NCBI GenBank assembly: GCA_035281745.1
Contig: DATEDI010000010.1
Span: 94,140 to 158,139, forward strand
Direction of reading: 5' to 3'
Origin: 66-474 sp035281745
Lineage (GTDB): Bacteria; Pseudomonadota; Gammaproteobacteria; Xanthomonadales; Rhodanobacteraceae
Length of the DNA stretch: 64,000 nt
Made by a program: the position numbers and the translations under genes. The first letter of the stretch is position 1. Each line of letters begins with the position of its first letter. Under the pieces are notes generated by a model. It saw nothing but the letters and a program-made list of their open reading frames with translations. It did not search any database and had not been told where the DNA came from. This document shows positions 1-6,566 of this stretch, piece after piece.

Positions 1-264
1 ACCCTGGGCGACATCCACAACCTGTTCGGCGATACCGACGCGGTGAACGTGCGCATCGAGGGCAACGCATTCACGCTGGACGGTGCGCGTCATGGTGATT
101 CCGCCGACATGCTGCTCGATTACGTCGGCTACAAGCCCGACGATTTGCGCGCGGCCTATCGCGAAAAGCTCGCAGCCGCCGACTTGCAAGGCGACGCGGG
201 CAAGCGCCTCGAAGCCGCGCTGGAAGCGGGCCTGATCGGCTACACGTACCTGCAGGAAACCTGA
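1..264 (+). CDS. speA: Biosynthetic arginine decarboxylase, C-terminal fragment
   Basis: The frame is open from the first base, so the gene begins before the window and only 87 codons are seen. It starts with TLGDIHNLFGDTDAVNV, the conserved GDxHNLFGDT segment near the C-terminus of the PLP-dependent SpeA family, and ends with a short helical tail (GLIGYTYLQET) typical of these enzymes. SpeA converts arginine to agmatine for putrescine and spermidine synthesis. The next gene is on the opposite strand, with stops almost abutting (3 bp), so the two genes converge. The N-terminal PLP domain cannot be checked here. Confidence 0.85.
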   Translation, partial: TLGDIHNLFGDTDAVNVRIEGNAFTLDGARHGDSADMLLDYVGYKPDDLRAAYREKLAAADLQGDAGKRLEAALEAGLIGYTYLQET

Positions 265-267
265 GCC

Positions 268-1023
268 TTACGCATCGCGCGCGATCTGCAGCCCGGCCAC
301 CGACTGGCTGACCGGCATCAGTTCGAGGCGGGTGACGTCGAGGTGCGGCGGCAGGTTGGCGATCCACCAGATGGTGTCGGCGATGTCGTCGCCGGTGATC
401 GGATGCGCGCCTGCGTAGAGCTTGTCGGATGCGGGCTGGTTGCCGCCGGTGCGCACCAGCGTGAACTCGGTTTCGGCCATACCGGGTTCGATGTTGGTCA
501 CGCGCACGCCGGTGCCGTGCAGGTCGGTGCGCAGATTCGTGGAAAAATGCGTCACGAACGCCTTGGTGCCGCCGTACACGTTGCCGCCGGTGTACGGGTA
601 GGTGCCGGAAATCGAACTGATGTTGGCGATCGCGCCGCGCCGCTCGATCAGCTTCGGCAACAGCAGTCGCGTCAGCGTGACCAGCGCGGTGATGTTGGTG
701 TCGATCATCTGCCGCCATTGCGCGAGATCGCAATCCTGCGCCTTGGCGGTGCCGAGCGCGAGACCGGCGTTGTTGACCAGCAGGTCGACATCGCGAAATT
801 CCTTCGGCAGCCCATCGAGCGCGGCACGCATTGCGGCTTCATCGCGGATGTCGAATGCGGCGACGTGCACGCGGTCGGCGCCGAACCGCTCGACCAGTTT
901 CGCGAGGCGTTCGGCGCGGCGCGCGCAAGCGATCACGCGCCAACCGTTCGCGGCGAACTTCGCCGCGATGGCGGCGCCGAAGCCCGCGGATGCGCCGGTG
1001 ACGAGAACTGTTTTGCCGGACAT
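268..1023 (-). CDS. SDR-family NAD(P)-dependent oxidoreductase, YdfG-like
   Basis: This is a classical short-chain dehydrogenase of 251 residues. The cofactor motif TGASAGFG lies near residue 9, an Arg pair follows beta2 (ARRAERL, suggesting NADP preference), NNAG is near 86, Ser of the SSISG segment near 136, and the catalytic YGGTK (YxxxK) near 150. The N[IV]EPGM segment after the active site resembles E. coli YdfG, an NADP-dependent 3-hydroxy acid dehydrogenase/malonic semialdehyde reductase; the exact substrate is not shown by sequence. ATG at 1021-1023 gives the full Rossmann N-terminus with no extension. It lies downstream of the SPOR gene on the same strand but 200 bp away, so it is probably its own unit. 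Confidence 0.8.
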   Translation of the reverse strand: MSGKTVLVTGASAGFGAAIAAKFAANGWRVIACARRAERLAKLVERFGADRVHVAAFDIRDEAAMRAALDGLPKEFRDVDLLVNNAGLALGTAKAQDCDLAQWRQMIDTNITALVTLTRLLLPKLIERRGAIANISSISGTYPYTGGNVYGGTKAFVTHFSTNLRTDLHGTGVRVTNIEPGMAETEFTLVRTGGNQPASDKLYAGAHPITGDDIADTIWWIANLPPHLDVTRLELMPVSQSVAGLQIARDA

Positions 1024-1224
1024 GGGAACTGGGGCACTCCAAAACCGATTGCTCGCCGCGTCCTGCGGCTCGCCCTACGGGCCATCGGCTACGCCGATGT
1101 TCGCTTCGGCCTCCTGCCTTCGCAGTCCGGGTTCCGCGCTGCGCGCGGCCCCGGAGTGACGACGAGATGATCGTTACGCTTTCCACGAGCCCCCGGTCTC
1201 GACTCCCGAGTCCCGACTCCGAAA

Positions 1225-1845
1225 CTATTTTTCCTTCAGCGGAATCCCGTGGATGCCCGCCGAGGAAAGCTGCTTCTGCACGTCCTGAAGTTGCGTGGCG
1301 GAAGCAAACGGCCCGATCCGCACGCGGTTCCAGACCTGGCCATCAAGGGTGACCGCCTGCACGTGCGCGGTGAAGCCCTGCAGCGCGAGCTTGGCTTTCA
1401 TCGCGTCAGCGTCGCTGGCTTTCGGAAACGCGCCCACCTGCAACACGTAACCGCCTTCCGAAGACGCAGCGCCCGTCGCGTTCGTGGCGGCGGGCGCGGA
1501 TGCGCTGGCGTTGTTGGCGGCGGCGGCCTGCTGCTGCTCGGCCTTGGCCATCGCGGAAAGTTCCGCGTTGGGAATCACCACTTCCTTTTCCGGCAGCACC
1601 TTGTAGAAGTCGAACTGCGAAGCGCTGGAGGCCGCGCTGCTGCCGGCGATGCCGGGCGAGCTGCCTTGTTGCGCGACCGCGTCCGGGTTGGCCTGGGGTT
1701 GATCGGTGCGGCGCAGGCTGGGCAGGTGCCGGCTCGCGAACGCGAACAGGATCAGTCCCACCACCACGCCCGCCAGGAAAAGGGCCCAGCCCGGGAACCC
1801 CGAACCGCCGTTGCGTACCGCTTGTTTGCCATTGCGTGTTGCCAC
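1225..1845 (-). CDS. SPOR-domain membrane protein (FtsN-like)
   Basis: This 206-residue protein has a short basic cytoplasmic N-terminus, one membrane segment (about residues 19-38, WALFLAGVVVGLILFAF), a long Ala/Gln/Ser-rich low-complexity periplasmic linker, and a C-terminal SPOR domain (about 130-203: YVLQVGAFPKASDADAMKAK ... RVRIGPF). SPOR domains bind denuded septal peptidoglycan, so a cell-division role like FtsN is likely but not proved. The start is GTG at 1845; rc shows GAGG about 7 bases upstream, and no better ATG precedes the membrane segment. It lies 82 bp downstream of argS on the same strand, an arrangement compatible with co-transcription. Confidence 0.8.
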   Translation of the reverse strand: MATRNGKQAVRNGGSGFPGWALFLAGVVVGLILFAFASRHLPSLRRTDQPQANPDAVAQQGSSPGIAGSSAASSASQFDFYKVLPEKEVVIPNAELSAMAKAEQQQAAAANNASASAPAATNATGAASSEGGYVLQVGAFPKASDADAMKAKLALQGFTAHVQAVTLDGQVWNRVRIGPFASATQLQDVQKQLSSAGIHGIPLKEK

Positions 1846-1927
1846 TGCCAGACCTCGTATGCCTTGTATGCGTATGCGTGCGGCCGAGTGGAGGCCGCAT
1901 CAGTCGTTCATCGAAAAATGGAAATCG

Positions 1928-3721
1928 TCACATCGATTCGGGAGCCGACACACCCAGCATGCCGAGTCCGTTGGCGAGCACCTGCCGGGTGGCATACGCC
2001 AGCGCCACGCGCGCGTTGCGCAGGTCGTCGTCGTCCACCAGGAACTGCTCGGCGTTGTACCAGACATGGAAGGCGCCGGCCAGTTCACGCAGGTATTGTG
2101 CCAGCAGATGCGGTTCACGGCTGGCCGCCGCGACTTCGACGATTTCCGGGAAGCGCGAAACTTCCACCATCACGCAACGGGCGTGCTCGCCCTGCAGCCG
2201 ATGCAGATGCGTCAGCGCCTTGCGTTGCTCGAAAATGATCGAGCGGTCGTGCATCTGGCGATGCACGCTGCACACGCGGGCGTGCGCATACTGGATGTAG
2301 TAGACCGGATTGTCGTTGGTCTGGGCGCGCGCCAGGTCGATGTCGAACACCAGTTGCGAATCGCTCTTGCGCGCAATCAGGAAATAGCGCGTGGCGTCCA
2401 GGCCGGCCATCTCGATCAGGTCGCGCAGGGTGACGTAACTGCCGGCGCGCTTGGAAATCTTCACTTCCTCGCCGCCCTTCATCACCGTCACCATCTGGTG
2501 CAGCACGTATTCGGGCCAGTCCTTCGGAATGCCGATGTCCAGTGCCTGCAGGCCGGCGCGCACGCGCGCCAGCGAGCCGTGGTGGTCGGCGCCGAGCTCG
2601 GTGACCGCACGCTTGTAGCCGCGCTCCCATTTGGAAAGGTGGTAGGCGACGTCCGGCACGAAGTAGGTGTAGGTGCCGTCGGATTTCCGCATCACGCGGT
2701 CCTTGTCGTCGCCGAAGCCGGTCGCGCGCAGCCACAGTGCGCCATCGGCTTCGTAGGAATGGCCTTGTTGCGCGATGCGGTCCACCACACGCTGCACTTC
2801 GCCTTCGGTGTAGAGCGACGATTCCAGGAAATACACGTCGAACTCCACGCCGAAGGCGCGCAAGTCCTCGTCTTGCTCGCGGCGCAGCCACGCCACCGCG
2901 AATTCGCGGATCGCATCGAGGTCGTCCGGGTCCTGCTTCGCGGTGATCTTGTAGCCCGTCGTTTCGGGCGCTGCCGCATCGAGATCCTGCTTGTCGAATT
3001 CGCGCAGGTACTCGCGAACCTTGTCGCCGACATAGCCGCCGCCGGTGATCGTCGCACCGCGGCTGTAATCGTTCGCCACGTCGCGTATGTAATCGCCGCG
3101 ATAGCCGTCCGCGGGCCAGCGCGGGTCATCCGGTTCAATGCCCTTGATGCGCGCCTGCACCGACAGCGCCAGATTCTGGATCTGCGCGCCGGCGTCGTTG
3201 TAGTAAAACTCGCGATACACCTTCCAGCCGGTGGCGGAGAACAGCCGCGCCAAGGTGTCGCCGGTCGCGGCGGCCCGTGCATGGCCGACGTGCAGTGGCC
3301 CGGTCGGGTTCGCCGACACGAATTCAACGCCCACCGCCCGGTGGGCGCCGGATTGGCTGTGCCCGTATTGCGCGCCTTCGTGCAGCACGCGCCGGATTTC
3401 ATCGTGCCACGCGGCGCCGGTCAGGAAAAAGTTGATGAACCCCGGTCCCGCGATTTCGACCCGTTCGAGCAGCGAACTGTCAGGCAGCGCAGCCACGATC
3501 ATTTCCGCCACCTCGCGGGGCTTGCGTCCAGGCGATTTGGCCAGCAGCAATGCTGCGTTGCAGGCGAAGTCACCGTACTCGCGCGAGCGCGTGCGTTCGA
3601 TCACGAAATCGGGAGCCGGAACATCCAGCGCGCCGTCGCGGCGCAGGCTGTCCAGCGCGTGCAGCAACAGATCGCGGAGGGCGTTTTTCACGGGAGGGCG
3701 GCTCGAGGGGCAGTCATTCAT
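1928..3721 (-). CDS. argS: Arginyl-tRNA synthetase
   Basis: Class I aminoacyl-tRNA synthetase that charges tRNA-Arg. The N-terminal additional domain (about residues 10-100) precedes FVSANPTGPLHVGHARAAA, which contains the HIGH signature as HVGH. The KMSK equivalent appears as VKISKRAGSYVTL, and a DALR-type anticodon-binding helical domain ends the protein (AHLLAQYLRELAGAFHVWYN...). I use ATG at 3719-3721 (597 residues, near the 577 of E. coli ArgS). The frame stays open for 67 further codons upstream, but those codons are composition-poor and lack family similarity. The SPOR gene follows on the same strand. Confidence 0.95.
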   Translation of the reverse strand: MNDCPSSRPPVKNALRDLLLHALDSLRRDGALDVPAPDFVIERTRSREYGDFACNAALLLAKSPGRKPREVAEMIVAALPDSSLLERVEIAGPGFINFFLTGAAWHDEIRRVLHEGAQYGHSQSGAHRAVGVEFVSANPTGPLHVGHARAAATGDTLARLFSATGWKVYREFYYNDAGAQIQNLALSVQARIKGIEPDDPRWPADGYRGDYIRDVANDYSRGATITGGGYVGDKVREYLREFDKQDLDAAAPETTGYKITAKQDPDDLDAIREFAVAWLRREQDEDLRAFGVEFDVYFLESSLYTEGEVQRVVDRIAQQGHSYEADGALWLRATGFGDDKDRVMRKSDGTYTYFVPDVAYHLSKWERGYKRAVTELGADHHGSLARVRAGLQALDIGIPKDWPEYVLHQMVTVMKGGEEVKISKRAGSYVTLRDLIEMAGLDATRYFLIARKSDSQLVFDIDLARAQTNDNPVYYIQYAHARVCSVHRQMHDRSIIFEQRKALTHLHRLQGEHARCVMVEVSRFPEIVEVAAASREPHLLAQYLRELAGAFHVWYNAEQFLVDDDDLRNARVALAYATRQVLANGLGMLGVSAPESM

Positions 3722-4062
3722 CCTAGCGCAGCGACCTGCTGCAACCCAACCCGCAGCCTGTGGATAACCCAGTGGATACCGGCGCAAACCGAGGTTTTCG
3801 AAAGGACTCTTCTCGCGCGTTTGGGGACGAGTCAGACAAAAAACATTAGTAGATTCATTTGTATACAAGGTATTTGCCGAAACCGCACGAAAATGAAGCG
3901 CCAAACGCTTGTGATTCTGCATTGTGCATAACTGACCGAGGGCGAAGACGCGTCAGGCGCCTTGTGCGAAGCCGGTTCCGGGCAAAACGGGGCTTGCAAG
4001 GCTGTTCTGGCCCGCACCGGCACGCGGCAGAACTGTCGCGGTCTTCGAATCGATCCCGATCT
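3722..4062. other. Intergenic region argS-radC, AT-rich centre
   Basis: This 341-bp stretch holds no gene I can support. A locally AT-rich core (about 3836-3925) contrasts with the surrounding DNA and holds a perfect 10-bp palindrome, TTGTATACAA, at 3859-3868. That core is the obvious place for the argS promoter (minus strand), with TATACA as a possible -10, but I see no convincing -35 at the right distance. A 63-codon minus-strand frame at 3832-4023 has no start context or recognisable similarity and I do not call it a gene. Confidence 0.5.
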
Positions 4063-4728
4063 TCAGATCAGCCCACGCGCAGCCATCGACGTCGGCTCGC
4101 CCGCGCCGACCACCAGGTGATCGAGCACGCGGACGCCGACGAGTTGCAGCGCGTCGCGCAATTGCCGTGTGATGTTGCGATCGGCAGCGGAAGGTTCGGC
4201 GATGCCGCTCGGATGGTTGTGGGCCAGGATCACCGCCGCGGCGTTGTGCTTCAGCGAGGCGCGCACCACCTCGCGCGGATGCACCGACGCGCCATCCAGC
4301 GTGCCGCGAAACAGCTCCTCGAAAGCCAGCACCCGATGGCGGTTGTCGAGGAACAGGCAGGCGAACACTTCGTAGGGTTTGTGCGCCAATTGCGCCTTCA
4401 GGAACGCGGCGCTGTCGCGCGGGCTGGTCAACGCGGTGCGCGCGGAGAGTTCCTCACCCAGGCACCGACGCGCCAGTTCCAGTCCCGCGACCAGTCGCGC
4501 ACGTTTGGCTGGCCCGAGTCCCGGCACGTCGTCGACAACTTTGGACAACAGCGCGTTCAAGCTGCCAGCGCTGGTCAAAAGGTCGCGTCCCATGTCCAGC
4601 GCGCTGCGTCCGCGCACGCCGCTGCCCAGCAATATCGCCACCAGTTCCGCGGCCGTGAGCGCGTGGGCGCCGCGCGCCAGCAGTTTTTCGCGGGGACGTT
4701 CGTCTTCGGGCCAATCGCGGATGCTCAT
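4063..4728 (-). CDS. radC: RadC-family JAMM/MPN domain protein
   Basis: This 221-residue protein has an N-terminal helix-hairpin-helix-like UPF0758 region (ARGAHALTAAELVAILLGSG; GLGPAKRARL) and a C-terminal JAMM metal-binding core: glutamate in LAFEELFRGT, then HNHPSGIAEPSAAD (HxHPSG...D). RadC proteins are widespread. The original DNA-repair role has been withdrawn in E. coli and the biochemical function is uncertain. ATG at 4726-4728 starts MSIRDWPEDERPREKLL, the usual family N-terminus, and removes 23 unsupported upstream codons. It is divergent from coaC, with a 116-bp shared promoter region. Confidence 0.9.
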   Translation of the reverse strand: MSIRDWPEDERPREKLLARGAHALTAAELVAILLGSGVRGRSALDMGRDLLTSAGSLNALLSKVVDDVPGLGPAKRARLVAGLELARRCLGEELSARTALTSPRDSAAFLKAQLAHKPYEVFACLFLDNRHRVLAFEELFRGTLDGASVHPREVVRASLKHNAAAVILAHNHPSGIAEPSAADRNITRQLRDALQLVGVRVLDHLVVGAGEPTSMAARGLI

Positions 4729-4844
4729 CGTGCGGGTTCCATGGTGGACGCGACGATCATCCGTGGCGACGACGTTTTCGCCGAGCGGCGCGCGCACGCG
4801 AATCCGGTAAGCTAATCCCGGTTTGTCCGTCAGCGGATTCCGAC

Positions 4845-5420
4845 ATGGGTGTCAGGGAACATCGCGCCGGCGAATATCGGCATGTTTTGCTCGGGGTGTC
4901 GGGCGGTATTGCCGCATACAAGGCGTGCGAAGTGGTGAGGCGCCTGCGCGACACCGGCGCGGAAGTGCGCGTGGTGCTCACGGAAAATGCGGAACGATTC
5001 GTCACCGCGTTGACGTTTCAGGCGCTTTCCGGCCAGCCGGTGCGTCGCGGGTTGTGGGATGCCGAAGCCGAGATGGGCATGGGCCACCTGGAACTCGCGC
5101 GTTGGGCCGATGCCATCCTGATCGCGCCAGCCTCCGCCGACGTGCTTGCGAAACTCGCGCACGGTTTCGCCGACGATCTGCTTTGCACTTTGTGCCTCGC
5201 CACCACCGCGCCGCTGGCCGTCGCGCCCGCCATGAACCACCGGATGTGGTTGCATCCGGCGACGCAGGCCAATGTCGCCACATTGCGCGCGCGCGGCGCC
5301 GCGGTCCTTGGACCCGCCAGCGGCCCGCTCGCGGAAGGCGAATCCGGGCCCGGCCGGATGCTGGAACCGCAGCAACTGGTGCAGGCGCTGCTGACGCCGG
5401 GCGGCACGCATGTCGCATGA
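4845..5420 (+). CDS. coaC: Phosphopantothenoylcysteine decarboxylase (separate CoaC half of CoaBC)
   Basis: FMN-dependent decarboxylase of coenzyme A synthesis, converting phosphopantothenoylcysteine to phosphopantetheine. It shows the flavoprotein start LLGVSGGIAAYKACEVVRRL, the catalytic His in MGHLELARWAD (about residue 79), and the PAMNHRMW motif (about 127). The substrate-clamp loop reads LAEGESGPGRM, so the Cys found in E. coli Dfp (ACGDIGPGRM) is replaced by Glu. The frame ends after 191 residues, where most proteobacterial CoaBC proteins continue into the synthetase. Here the CoaB half follows in the +1 frame, overlapping by 11 bp, so this is either a genuine gene fission or a frameshift. 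Confidence 0.85.
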   Translation: MGVREHRAGEYRHVLLGVSGGIAAYKACEVVRRLRDTGAEVRVVLTENAERFVTALTFQALSGQPVRRGLWDAEAEMGMGHLELARWADAILIAPASADVLAKLAHGFADDLLCTLCLATTAPLAVAPAMNHRMWLHPATQANVATLRARGAAVLGPASGPLAEGESGPGRMLEPQQLVQALLTPGGTHVA

Positions 5421-6084
5421 GAACGCGTTGGCCGGCGTCAAGGTCATGATCGATGCCGGGCCGACCTACGAAGACATCGATCCGGTGCGATTCCTCGGCA
5501 ACCGCAGTTCCGGCAAGATGGGTTTCGCGATCGCCGAAGCCTGCGTCGGGGAAGGCGCGGACGTCACCCTGATCGCCGGACCCGTCGCACTGGCGACCCC
5601 CGGCGGCGTCGCGCGCCGGGTGGACGTGCGCAGCGCCCTGCAGATGCGCGATGCGGTGATGGAGGTGATCGACAACGCCGACATTTTCATCGCGACTGCC
5701 GCCGTCGCGGATTGGCGTGTCGCCGAATATTCCTCGCACAAGATCAAGAAAAACGCGTTCGGCGCACCCGTGCTGGAACTGGTGGAGAATCCCGACATCC
5801 TGGCCGAAGTCGCCGCGCGCGACCCCCGTCCGTTCGTGGTCGGGTTCGCCGCCGAAACCGACCATGTCGCGAAACACGCGCGCGAAAAACTCGAGCGCAA
5901 GAAACTCGACATGCTGGCCGCGAACCATGTCGACGAAAACATCGGGATCGGCGCCGACGACAACGCGCTGGAACTGATCTGGCCGGGCGGCAGCGAAACC
6001 CTCCCGCGCGCGTCCAAATCGCAGCTTGCGAAAACCCTGGTCGCGCGCATCGCCGCGCGCTATCACGCGCGGAAAGCCACATGA
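5410..6084 (+). CDS. coaB: Phosphopantothenate-cysteine ligase (separate CoaB half of CoaBC)
   Basis: 224-residue CoaB domain that joins phosphopantothenate and cysteine, using CTP in bacterial family members. The N-terminal ITAGPTxExxDPVR equivalent is MIDAGPTYEDIDPVRFLGN, followed by SSGKMGFAIAEA, the AAVADWR motif, IKKN, the NPDIL motif and the VGFAAET loop. Its ATG (5410-5412) lies inside the last codons of coaC and the coaC TGA overlaps it (ATGTCGCATGA), which suggests translational coupling rather than decay. Added lengths (191 + 224) match the 406-residue E. coli fusion. The stop overlaps the dut start (ATGA). Confidence 0.85.
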   Translation: MSHENALAGVKVMIDAGPTYEDIDPVRFLGNRSSGKMGFAIAEACVGEGADVTLIAGPVALATPGGVARRVDVRSALQMRDAVMEVIDNADIFIATAAVADWRVAEYSSHKIKKNAFGAPVLELVENPDILAEVAARDPRPFVVGFAAETDHVAKHAREKLERKKLDMLAANHVDENIGIGADDNALELIWPGGSETLPRASKSQLAKTLVARIAARYHARKAT

Positions 6085-6557
6085 CCCCGCAAAAACGCAC
6101 CGCGATACCGGTGGAACTGAAGCGCCTCGATCCGCGCCTCGGCGATTCCATTCCATTGCCGACGTATGCCACCGACGGCAGCGCCGCCATGGACCTGCGC
6201 GCAGCGTCGGAGCGTGCCGTGACGCTGAATCCCGGCGAGAGCGCGTTGGTTCCGACCGGCTTGGCGATCCATGTCGCCGACCCCGGCTGGTGCGCGCTGG
6301 TCCTGCCGCGCTCGGGCCTGGGCCACAAACACGGACTGGTGCTGGGCAACCTCACGGGCCTGATCGATGCCGATTACCAGGGGCCGCTGATGATTTCTTG
6401 CTGGAACCGCGGCAGCGTGGCGTTTACCATCCAGCCGGGTGACCGCATCGCGCAATTGCTGGTAACGCCGGTGGCGCGCGTGGTCTGGAGGGTGGTCGAG
6501 GAATTCGCACCGAGTGAACGCGGCACCGGTGGCTTCGGTTCCACCGGGGTGGCGTGA
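6081..6557 (+). CDS. dut: Deoxyuridine 5'-triphosphate nucleotidohydrolase
   Basis: Trimeric dUTPase, 158 residues, hydrolysing dUTP to dUMP and pyrophosphate to keep uracil out of DNA. The five family motifs can be read in order: YATDGSAAMDLRA (motif 1), LPRSGLGHKHG (motif 2), GLIDADYQGPL with the catalytic Asp (motif 3), QPGDRIAQLL (motif 4) and RGTGGFGSTG (motif 5). The start ATG overlaps the coaB TGA (ATGA). The order coaBC-dut-algC is a familiar gammaproteobacterial block. A much longer open frame upstream is only a shadow of coaB. Confidence 0.96.
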   Translation: MTPQKRTAIPVELKRLDPRLGDSIPLPTYATDGSAAMDLRAASERAVTLNPGESALVPTGLAIHVADPGWCALVLPRSGLGHKHGLVLGNLTGLIDADYQGPLMISCWNRGSVAFTIQPGDRIAQLLVTPVARVVWRVVEEFAPSERGTGGFGSTGVA

Positions 6558-6566
6558 CAGGTCCTG

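Noticed and set aside
1706..3931. 741-codon plus-strand open frame opposite argS
   Set aside because: Antisense shadow of argS, with Arg/His-rich low-information translation.
3832..4023. 63-codon minus-strand frame between argS and radC
   Set aside because: No ribosome site, no similarity, and it spans the AT-rich promoter-like core.
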